Positions 58,313 through 64,000 of a stretch of DNA of 64,000 nucleotides are shown here, piece by piece; positions within the stretch are counted from its first letter, which is position 1; the number at the start of each line of letters is the position of its first letter. This stretch comes from Amnibacterium setariae. Its GTDB lineage: Bacteria > Actinomycetota > Actinomycetes > Actinomycetales > Microbacteriaceae. The stretch covers positions 682,001 through 746,000 of the forward strand of contig NZ_QXTG01000002.1 in NCBI RefSeq assembly GCF_003581425.1, given 5' to 3'. A program made the translations under genes and the position numbers. The notes beneath the pieces are model-generated. The model ran no database searches and was not told where the DNA came from. It saw only the letters and a list, made by a program, of their open reading frames with translations.

Positions 58313-59621
58313 ACGGGGTCACCTGCGCCCGGTACGCCTCCCACTCGCGCCGCTTGTTCGCGAGCACGTAGCGGAAGACGCGCTCGCCGAGCGTGTCGGC
58401 GACGAGCTCGGAGTCCTCCATCAGGCGGATCGCGGCGTCGAGGTTCGTCGGCAGCGGGTCGTAGCCGAGCGCGCGGCGCTCGCCGTCGGACAGCGACCAG
58501 ACGTCGTCCTCCGCCTCCGGCGGCAGCTCGTAGCCCTCCTCGATGCCCTTCAGCCCGGCGGCGAGCATCAGGGCGTACGCGAGGTAGGGGTTCGCGGCGG
58601 AGTCGATGGCGCGGTACTCGACGCGGGACGACTGCCCCTTCGTCGGCTTGTACAGCGGCACGCGGACGAGCGCGGAGCGGTTGTTGTGGCCCCAGCAGAC
58701 GTAGCTGGGCGCCTCGTCGCCGCCCCAGAGCCGCTTGTAGGAGTTCACGAACTGGTTCGTCACGGCGGTGATCTCCGGCGCGTGGCGGAGGAGGCCCGCG
58801 ATGAAGCGGCGGCCGATCGTCGACAGGTGGTACTCGCCGCTCGCGGAGAAGAAGGCGTTCGCGTCCCCCTCGAACAGCGACATGTGCGTGTGCATGCCGC
58901 TGCCGGGCCGGCCGGAGAGGGGCTTCGGCATGAACGTCGCGTAGACGCCCTGCTCGATCGCCACCTCCTTGATGACCGTGCGGAAGGTCATGATGTTGTC
59001 CGCCGTCGTCAGCGCGTCGGCGTAGCGGAGGTCGATCTCGTTCTGGCCCGGGCCCGCCTCGTGGTGGCTGAACTCGACCGAGATGCCGAGGTCCTCCAGC
59101 ATCCGCACGCTGCGGCGACGGAAGTCGTGCGCGGTCCCGCCGGGCACGTTGTCGAAGTAGCCCGCCGAGTCGACCGGCTCGGGCCCGTCCGGCCCGATCG
59201 CGCTCGACTTCAGCAGGTAGAACTCGATCTCGGGGTGCGTGTAGAAGGTGAAGCCGGCGTCGTTCGCCTTCGCGAGCGCCCGCTTCAGCACGTTGCGCGG
59301 ATCGGCGGCGGCGGGCTGCCCGTCCGGCGTCAGGATGTCGCAGAACATGCGGGCGGTCGGGTCGATCTCCCCGCGCCAGGGCAGCACCTGGAACGTGCCC
59401 GGGTCCGGCATCGCGAGCACGTCCGCCTCGTAGGAGCGGGTGTAGCCCTCGATGGCGGAGCCGTCGAAGCCGATCCCCTCCGCGAAGGCGCCCTCCACCT
59501 CCGCCGGCGCGATGGCGACCGACTTCAGGGTGCCGACGACGTCGGTGAACCAGAGGCGGACGAACTTGATGCCGCGCTCCTCGATCGTGCGGAGCACGAA
59601 ATCGCGCTGCTTGTCGACCAC
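58281..59621 (-). CDS. glnA2: Glutamine synthetase, second copy (GlnA2-type)
   Basis: 446-residue GSI-type enzyme from GTG 59621, with AAGGAG about 10 bases upstream. Typical motifs are [68 protein letters not shown] and [19 protein letters not shown]-like (here [19 protein letters not shown]). The C-terminus lacks the DLYxLPPE adenylylation tyrosine of GlnA1 (it reads [12 protein letters not shown]), so it is probably not regulated by GlnE in the same way. In Mycobacterium and Streptomyces GlnA2 is not the main assimilator; a role with polyamines or other substrates has been described for Streptomyces relatives. No GlnR box is seen upstream. Confidence 0.92.
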   Translation of the reverse strand: MVDKQRDFVLRTIEERGIKFVRLWFTDVVGTLKSVAIAPAEVEGAFAEGIGFDGSAIEGYTRSYEADVLAMPDPGTFQVLPWRGEIDPTARMFCDILTPDGQPAAADPRNVLKRALAKANDAGFTFYTHPEIEFYLLKSSAIGPDGPEPVDSAGYFDNVPGGTAHDFRRRSVRMLEDLGISVEFSHHEAGPGQNEIDLRYADALTTADNIMTFRTVIKEVAIEQGVYATFMPKPLSGRPGSGMHTHMSLFEGDANAFFSASGEYHLSTIGRRFIAGLLRHAPEITAVTNQFVNSYKRLWGGDEAPSYVCWGHNNRSALVRVPLYKPTKGQSSRVEYRAIDSAANPYLAYALMLAAGLKGIEEGYELPPEAEDDVWSLSDGERRALGYDPLPTNLDAAIRLMEDSELVADTLGERVFRYVLANKRREWEAYRAQVTPYELASNLELL

Positions 59622-59744
59622 GGCGGGATGTCTCCTTCTGGACGGCGGCCCGGCCGGTGCCGACGGGGCTCCGCCTAAACTACCGACCGTGTCCGACCCC
59701 CGCAGCGCCACGGGCCGCTCGCCCGGCGCAGCGCCGGCGGGCGG

Positions 59745-60419
59745 GTGACCGACCTCGAGCTCGTGACCGTGCCGGGCGGCCTGCTCCGCTCCCCCGGCTC
59801 CGTCCGCCCCGTGGAGCTGGAGCCGTTCGAGCTCGCGCCGGTACCGGTCACCGAGGGCGTGCTCGCCGAGCTGCTCGGCCTGCCGGCGACGGTCCGCGAC
59901 CGCCCGGCGACCGCGATCAGCTGGCTGCGCGCGATCCGCGCCTGCAACGCGGCGTCGGAGTGGGAGGGGCTCGAGCCCGCCTACCGGATGGACGGCGACG
60001 AGGTCGCCTGGGACGTCGAGTCCGACGGCTACCGGCTGCCCACGGAGGCGGAGTGGGAGCTCGCGTGCCGCGCCGGCACGACCGGGCCGACGTACGCCCC
60101 GCTCGGCGAGATCGCCTGGACCGCGGCCGACGGGCTGGCCGCGCCGCAGCCGGTCGGCCGGAAGCGGCCGAACGCGTTCGGCCTCCACGACCTGCTCGGC
60201 GGCGTCTGGGAGTGGTGCTGGGACCTCGCGGACCCGGAGGAGGACGACCGGTTCCGCGTGCTGCGCGGCGGGAGCTTCGCCGACGACCCGCGGGTCGTGC
60301 GCGCCACGGCGCGCCGTGCCGCCCCGCCGCGGCTGCAGCTCGAGGACGTCGGGTTCCGCTTCGCCCGCGGCGAGCTCGAGCCGGCGCGGGTCGTGCAGGG
60401 CGCCGCCGTCCGCGGCTGA
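59745..60419 (+). CDS. SUMF1/formylglycine-generating-enzyme-fold protein
   Basis: 224 residues from GTG 59745. The fold is recognisable: [56 protein letters not shown] and a C-terminal GFRFARG. The copper-binding cysteine pair of true formylglycine-generating enzymes, expected just after the RGGS motif, is absent; only Ala, Asp and Arg follow. It is also shorter than real FGE. It therefore probably uses the fold for binding or another reaction. No sulfatase gene is nearby. It runs divergently from glnA2 and precedes panB by 35 bases. Confidence 0.82.
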   Translation: MTDLELVTVPGGLLRSPGSVRPVELEPFELAPVPVTEGVLAELLGLPATVRDRPATAISWLRAIRACNAASEWEGLEPAYRMDGDEVAWDVESDGYRLPTEAEWELACRAGTTGPTYAPLGEIAWTAADGLAAPQPVGRKRPNAFGLHDLLGGVWEWCWDLADPEEDDRFRVLRGGSFADDPRVVRATARRAAPPRLQLEDVGFRFARGELEPARVVQGAAVRG

Positions 60420-60454
60420 CCGGGCGCCTCGGCGGCGCGGTTACGCTCGCGGCC

Positions 60455-61267
60455 ATGGCGGATCCTCGGGCGAAGGTACGGACGCGGCACTTCCTGGAGG
60501 CGAAGCAGCGCGGCATCCGCATCACCGGCCTCACCAGCTACGACACGAACACCGCCGCGATCTTCGACGAGGCGGGCATCGACTTCCTCCTCGTCGGCGA
60601 CTCCGCCGGCAACACCGTGCTCGGCTACGACACGACGGTGCCGGTGACGACGGAGGAGCTGCTCCCCCTCGCCCGCGCCGTCGCGTCCTCCGTGCGACGC
60701 GCCTTCGTCGTCGCGGACCTGCCGTTCGGCTCCTACGAGATCGGCGCGGAGCAGGCGCTCGGCACCGCGATCCGGTTCATGAAGGAGACGGGCGCGCACG
60801 CCGTCAAGCTCGAGGGCGGCCGCCGCAGCGCGGCGCAGATCGCCCGCGTCGTGGAGGCGGGCATCCCCGTCATGGCCCACATCGGCTTCACGCCGCAGAG
60901 CGAGCACCGGCTCGGCGGCCACCGCGTGCAGGGGCGCGGCGCCGGGGCGGACGAGCTGCTCGCCGACGCGCTCGCCGTCGAGGACGCGGGCGCCTTCGCC
61001 GTCGTGCTCGAGATGGTGCCGTCGGAGGCCGCGCGCCGCGTCACCGAGGCGCTGACCATCCCCACGATCGGCGTGGGCGCCGGGCCGCACGTCGACGGGC
61101 AGCTGATGGTGTGGACCGACTTCGCCGGCCTCAGCGGCGGCCGGGTGCCGCGCTTCGTCAAGCAGTACGCGGACCTGCGCGGCGTGCTCGGCCGGGCGGT
61201 CGCCGACTTCCGCGCCGACGTGGAGTCCGGCGGCTACCCGGGCCCGGAGCACGAGTACCCCGAGTGA
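60455..61267 (+). CDS. panB: 3-Methyl-2-oxobutanoate hydroxymethyltransferase
   Basis: First committed enzyme of pantothenate biosynthesis, making ketopantoate from 2-oxoisovalerate and methylene-THF. The 270 residues form a TIM barrel with [35 protein letters not shown] (Mg-binding Asp), [16 protein letters not shown] (Glu/His region), LEMVPSEAA, and [22 protein letters not shown] 60455. A perfect palindrome follows 12 bases after the stop. No panC or panD is in the window. Confidence 0.96.
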   Translation: MADPRAKVRTRHFLEAKQRGIRITGLTSYDTNTAAIFDEAGIDFLLVGDSAGNTVLGYDTTVPVTTEELLPLARAVASSVRRAFVVADLPFGSYEIGAEQALGTAIRFMKETGAHAVKLEGGRRSAAQIARVVEAGIPVMAHIGFTPQSEHRLGGHRVQGRGAGADELLADALAVEDAGAFAVVLEMVPSEAARRVTEALTIPTIGVGAGPHVDGQLMVWTDFAGLSGGRVPRFVKQYADLRGVLGRAVADFRADVESGGYPGPEHEYPE

Positions 61268-61278
61268 CCGTGCAGCAC

Positions 61279-61335
61279 ATTCCGTTCTGAAGGAGTTCTC
61301 GCGCGGATCGCGCGAGAACTCCTTCAGAACGGAAT
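61279..61335. terminator. Perfect 26-bp palindromic hairpin between panB and the small SPOR-like gene
   Basis: Arms 61279-61304 and 61310-61335 are exact reverse complements, starting ATTCCGTTCTGAAGG, with a 5-base loop GGATC. It abuts the stop codon of the leftward gene. Likely a two-way terminator. Confidence 0.9.
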
Positions 61336-61511
61336 CAGTAGTTCGCGTCCTCCTCGGCGATGCGCCGGCTGTTCTCCGCGATGCGGGCGGGCGCGCCCTC
61401 GGCCTCCTCGCGCGTCGCGTAGGGGCCCGCGCGGTCCGACCACGGCGACTGCGCGCCCTGCTCGACCTCGCCGGTCTTCGTGTTGAACCACCACTGCTCG
61501 TCGTCGGCCAC
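61335..61511 (-). CDS. Small SPOR-domain-like protein
   Basis: 58 residues from GTG 61511, with AGAGGAGG 6 bases upstream. The sequence EQWWFNTKTGEVEQG, then SPWSDRAGPYATREEAEGAPARI and EEDANY, matches the small actinobacterial proteins annotated as SPOR domain-containing. No function is known; the YATREEA segment resembles one repeat of the peptidoglycan-binding SPOR fold. It diverges from ppgK across 70 bases and ends exactly at the 26-bp palindrome. Confidence 0.82.
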   Translation of the reverse strand: MADDEQWWFNTKTGEVEQGAQSPWSDRAGPYATREEAEGAPARIAENSRRIAEEDANY

Positions 61512-61581
61512 GACGCCTCCTCTCGGGCAGCGGCGGGGCCGCCCCAGGGCCGATGCTAACGCGGGCGCTACTGTCGTCGTC

Positions 61582-62397
61582 GTGACGCAGGCGATCGGCA
61601 TCGACATCGGCGGGACGGGCATCAAGGGCGGTCTGGTCGACCTCGAGACCGGAGAGCTGATCAGCGACCGCGTGAAGCGGCCGACCCCCGAGGGCGGCGA
61701 GCCCGACGACGTGGTGAAGGTCGTCAAGTCGATCCTCGCCGACCTCTCCGACGCGGAGGACACCGCGCCCATCGGCGTCTGCTTCCCCGCCGTGGTGCGG
61801 AACGGCCGGACCATGTCCGCGGCGAACGTGTCGAAGAAGTGGATCGGCCTCGCCGCCGAGCAGCTGTTCGAGCACTCCCTCGGGCACGACATCACGTTCG
61901 TCAACGACGCCGACGCCGCCGGCTACGCCGAGAGCGAGTACGGCGCCGCGAAGGACGTCGACGGCCTCGTCATCATGACGACCCTCGGCACCGGCATCGG
62001 CAGCGCGATCATCTACCGCAACCTGCTCGTGCCGAACGCCGAGCTCGGCCACATCGACATCGGTCCGCACCGCGACTACGAGAAGTACGCGTCCAACCTG
62101 ATCCGCGAGAACAAGGAGCTCAGCTGGAAGCGCTGGGCCGAGCGGCTCCAGACCTACTACGCGACCCTCGAGAAGCTGTTCTCCCCCGACCTCTTCATCG
62201 TCGGCGGCGGCGTCAGCAAGCACAGCGACGAGTTCCTGCCCCTCCTCGAGCTCGACACCCCGATCGTCCCGGCGACCCTCCGCAACAACGCCGGCATCCT
62301 CGGCGCCGCCTCGCTCGCCGCGCACGGCTCCGGCGACCGGCCGAGCACCGGCGCCGAGCAGCTCGTCCGCGCCGCGAACGAGAACGCACCCGCCTGA
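61582..62397 (+). CDS. ppgK: Polyphosphate glucokinase
   Basis: Phosphorylates glucose using polyphosphate or ATP; 271 residues, ROK family. IGIDIGGTGIKGGLVDLETGEL gives the phosphate-binding site, VNDADAAGYAESEYGA contains the catalytic Asp, TLGTGIGSAIIY the second phosphate motif, and NAELGHIDIG the C-terminal metal region. GTG 61582 is chosen for the family's N-terminus VTQAIGIDIG. Polyphosphate use is established for the actinobacterial family. rnpB begins about 20 bases after its stop. Confidence 0.94.
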   Translation: MTQAIGIDIGGTGIKGGLVDLETGELISDRVKRPTPEGGEPDDVVKVVKSILADLSDAEDTAPIGVCFPAVVRNGRTMSAANVSKKWIGLAAEQLFEHSLGHDITFVNDADAAGYAESEYGAAKDVDGLVIMTTLGTGIGSAIIYRNLLVPNAELGHIDIGPHRDYEKYASNLIRENKELSWKRWAERLQTYYATLEKLFSPDLFIVGGGVSKHSDEFLPLLELDTPIVPATLRNNAGILGAASLAAHGSGDRPSTGAEQLVRAANENAPA

Positions 62398-62419
62398 CCG
62401 GCCGGTAGGCTCGTCCGCG

Positions 62420-62803
62420 GGAACGGGCCGGCAGACGGTCGCGTCGCCGCTCCGCGAGGAGCGGCGCCGAGGAACGTCCGGGCTCCGCAGAGCAGGGCGG
62501 TGGGCAACACCCACCCGGGGAGACCCGAGAGCAAGTGCAACAGAGAGCAGACCGCCTCCGAGGACCTTCGGGGCCTCGGCGGTAAGGGTGAAACGGTGGT
62601 GTAAGAGACCACCAGGGGCCCGTGCGAGCGGGCTCGCTGGGTAAACCTCGCCCGGAGCAAGGTCGAACAGGGACCGATTCGGCTGCTCGCCGATGGTCCC
62701 GGGTGGACCGCTGGAGGGCCGTGGCAACACGTCCCCGAGACAGATGGCCGTCACCGGCGCCTCGGCGCCGGTACAGAACCCGGCGTATCGCCGGCCCGTT
62801 CTC
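62420..62803 (+). ncRNA. rnpB: RNase P RNA, bacterial type A
   Basis: Catalytic RNA of RNase P. The 5' end GGAACGGGCCGGCAGACGGTCGCG pairs through GAACGGGCCGGC with GCCGGCCCGTTC at the 3' end (P1). Conserved regions are visible: GAGGAACGTCCGGGCTCC, GCAGGGCGGTGGGCAACACCCACC-type P7-P10, GTAAGGGTGAAACGGTG and AGAGACCACC, and CRV ACAGAACCCGGCGTATCGCC. A -10-like TAGGCT lies at 62406-62411. About 384 bases, normal for actinobacteria. End points are good to a few bases. Confidence 0.93.
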
Positions 62804-62816
62804 CGCAGTGCTCATG

Positions 62817-62843
62817 GCTGCGCCGCCGCCTCTGCGGCGCAGC
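62817..62843 (+). terminator. Terminator of rnpB
   Basis: Perfect 10-bp stem GCTGCGCCGC / GCGGCGCAGC with a 7-base loop, about 14 bases after the RNA; a second 9-bp hairpin (CCGCAGCCC / GGGCTGCGG) follows at 62853-62875. Confidence 0.8.
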
Positions 62844-63010
62844 TGTGCGCTGCCGCAGCCCTGAACGGGCTGCGGGGTCGCGCCGGGTGGTGTCGTCCGT
62901 CGACCGGGGTGCGCGGGGTCAGCCGTGCCCGGCCCAGTGCTTCAGCACGGTCGGCCGCGGCTGTGTCCGATGCCGGCTGCGCTCGGCGACTCCTCCGGGC
63001 GGTGCCTTCG

Positions 63011-63649
63011 TCAGCCGAGGAGGGCGATCACCAGGTTGACCGTCGTCGCGATCACCACCGCGCCCAGCAGGTAGGCGATCAGGGACTGACGCAGCACCAT
63101 CCGGCGGATCACGCCGTCGCTGATCGTCGTGTCCGACACCTGATACGTCATGCCGAGCGTGAACGCGACGTAGGCGAAGTCGAGGTACGCCGGCGGCTCC
63201 TGCTGGTTGAAGTCGATCCCGCCCGGCTTCCCCGAGTAGTAGGCCGCGGCGTAGCCGAGCGTGTAGACGGTGTGGATCGTCGTCCAGGAGGCGACGACGC
63301 TCAGCACCCCGAGCACGCCCGCCAGCAGGTCCTGGTGGTGGTTGCTCGCCACCATCAGCAGGGCGACGCCGACGAGGCTCGCGACCGCCGCGATGATGAG
63401 GACGAGGTGGGAGGTGCCCACCGTCGGGTCCTCCCGCGTGGCCCTGCGCCGCGTGGTCGCCGCGTCCATCGGGCCGATCGCGATCCACGTCCACGAGAGG
63501 TAGAGGACCGACCCGACCAGCCACGTCACCACCGGGCCGAACTGCCAGCCGAGCGGCACCGCGGCCAGCACGCCCGCCAGGAGCCCGAGCACGCCGGCGA
63601 CGACGAGCCGGCGGCCCGCCAGCCCGTGGGGGTCGCGGGAGGCGCTCAT
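63011..63649 (-). CDS. DUF1345 family membrane protein
   Basis: 212 residues with five membrane segments, beginning MSASRDPHGLAGRRLVVAG. DUF1345 landmarks are the YLSWTWIAIGPMDA region, SWTTIHTVYTLGYAAAYYSG, DFAYVAFTLGMTYQVSDTTIS and VLRQSLIAYLLGAVVIATTVN. Function unknown. ATG 63649. It ends 10 bases downstream of the next leftward gene and is likely cotranscribed with it. No enzymatic motif is apparent. Confidence 0.88.
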   Translation of the reverse strand: MSASRDPHGLAGRRLVVAGVLGLLAGVLAAVPLGWQFGPVVTWLVGSVLYLSWTWIAIGPMDAATTRRRATREDPTVGTSHLVLIIAAVASLVGVALLMVASNHHQDLLAGVLGVLSVVASWTTIHTVYTLGYAAAYYSGKPGGIDFNQQEPPAYLDFAYVAFTLGMTYQVSDTTISDGVIRRMVLRQSLIAYLLGAVVIATTVNLVIALLG

Positions 63650-63659
63650 CGGACCCGCG

Positions 63660-64000
63660 TCAGGCGCGGTCGACGCGGACGAGGATGCAGTTGCTCTCCG
63701 GGTCGAGAACGATCGCGTCGGCGGGCGCGGAACGGACCGCGGCGAGGTCGGCGCCCGTCAGCGCCATGTTGCTGCCCTCGGACACCGCCCCGACCAGCCG
63801 GGCCGCGCCGACGCCGTAGCGCGTCCGCTGGCGGTCGTAGAGCTCCACCAGATCGGCCGGCAGCTCGGCCACCAGCGCTGCGCGGCGCGCCTCCGCGTCC
63901 GCGCGCTGCTCGACGAGCCCGGCGAGGGCGTCGTCCCGGTCGGTGCGCAGCGCGGCGATCCGCTCGTCGACCGCTGCCAGCGCGGTCCCCACCTCGGCCG
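63660..64000 (-). CDS. CdsZ/C4-type zinc ribbon family protein with degenerate ribbon (partial, 5' end off the right edge)
   Basis: The visible 110 C-terminal residues are a long coiled coil (VDERIAALRTDRDDALAGLVEQ) followed by LPADLVELYDRQRTRYGVGAARLVG and a tail with GADLAAVRSAPADAIVL and NCILVRV. This is the architecture of the C4-type zinc ribbon proteins, whose ribbon normally reads CxGC ... CxxC around ADLxxIRxAP. Here the first pair is replaced (SEGSN) and the second has only one Cys (ESNC). The zinc site is therefore probably lost. The N-terminus and start are outside the window. Confidence 0.82.
   Translation of the reverse strand, partial: AEVGTALAAVDERIAALRTDRDDALAGLVEQRADAEARRAALVAELPADLVELYDRQRTRYGVGAARLVGAVSEGSNMALTGADLAAVRSAPADAIVLDPESNCILVRVDRA

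Noticed and set aside
59745-60419. Annotation as a formylglycine-generating enzyme
   Set aside because: The active-site cysteines are missing, the protein is short and no sulfatase is linked.
62880-63010. Possible small gene between rnpB and the DUF1345 gene
   Set aside because: Only short frames without ribosome sites or recognisable sequence; nothing supportable seen.

Overview
The window is a chromosomal segment of a very GC-rich (over 70% by eye) Gram-positive actinobacterium. Actinobacterial marker families are SepH, DUF3000, DUF3093, DUF3159, DUF3710, DUF4191, DUF4193, PPGK polyphosphate glucokinase, GlnE with two glutamine synthetases, and GlnR-type operators. Gene content and short intergenic palindromic repeats built on a ...CTGGTCGAGGTGCGAGCG... 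core suggest Microbacteriaceae. The family assignment is an inference and no genus is claimed. GTG starts and 4-base stop/start overlaps are very common. I see no rRNA, CRISPR array, IS element or prophage. No gene-free stretch exceeds 300 bases; the longest (3094-3301, 4679-4923, 11088-11312, 29882-30108, 62804-63010) hold repeats, operators, promoters or terminators.

Layout. 1-3093: pdxS (cut by the left edge), a HIT-family hydrolase and thrS, all leftward. 3195-4905: a DUF222/HNH endonuclease gene bracketed by oppositely oriented repeats. 4924-8948: the sulfate activation operon cysC-cysD-cysN plus an unknown gene. 9135-9619: three leftward tRNAs (Gly, Cys, Val) and one rightward tRNA-Val. 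9807-11245: amt with an upstream GlnR-type box. 11313-18871: zapE, a rhodanese-sufE pair, a RibD-like reductase, an alpha/beta hydrolase, DUF3000, RNase D and thiolase. 18868-27133: fadB-like gene, a lone AbiEi-like gene between two related palindromes, dxs and acnA. 27219-31437: DUF3159, DUF3710, dut, DUF3093, DUF4193, sepH. 31472-39814: a phosphodiesterase, a type IIA topoisomerase pair (parC, parE) with a secreted sedolisin gene between them, and a small zinc-ribbon protein. 39885-43167: sigA-murT-like-gatD-like operon. 43319-46542: MFS transporter, PAC2 protein, unknown protein. 46552-51173: pepA, lpdA, sucB. 51198-53581: pseudokinase-like membrane protein, DUF4191, J-domain membrane protein. 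53597-59621: GlnR box, glnA, glnE, second glutamine synthetase. 59745-64000: SUMF1-fold protein, panB, small SPOR-like protein, ppgK, rnpB, DUF1345 protein and a zinc-ribbon-family protein cut by the right edge.

How it works together. The nitrogen genes form one circuit: amt imports ammonium, glnA assimilates it, glnE adenylylates GlnA, and both amt and glnA carry well-matched four-part GlnR-type operators. CysC, CysD and CysN make APS and PAPS. LpdA and SucB serve 2-oxo acid dehydrogenase complexes next to aconitase and beta-oxidation genes.

The most interesting observation is the pair behind sigA. It looks like the MurT/GatD enzyme that amidates D-Glu of peptidoglycan, but the GatD-like protein has glycine where the glutaminase cysteine should be, and the MurT-like protein lacks the Cys4 zinc ribbon; neither protein has any cysteine. 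Because Microbacteriaceae typically have B-type peptidoglycan, in which that D-Glu alpha-carboxyl is used for cross-linking, the pair may have been repurposed rather than simply lost.
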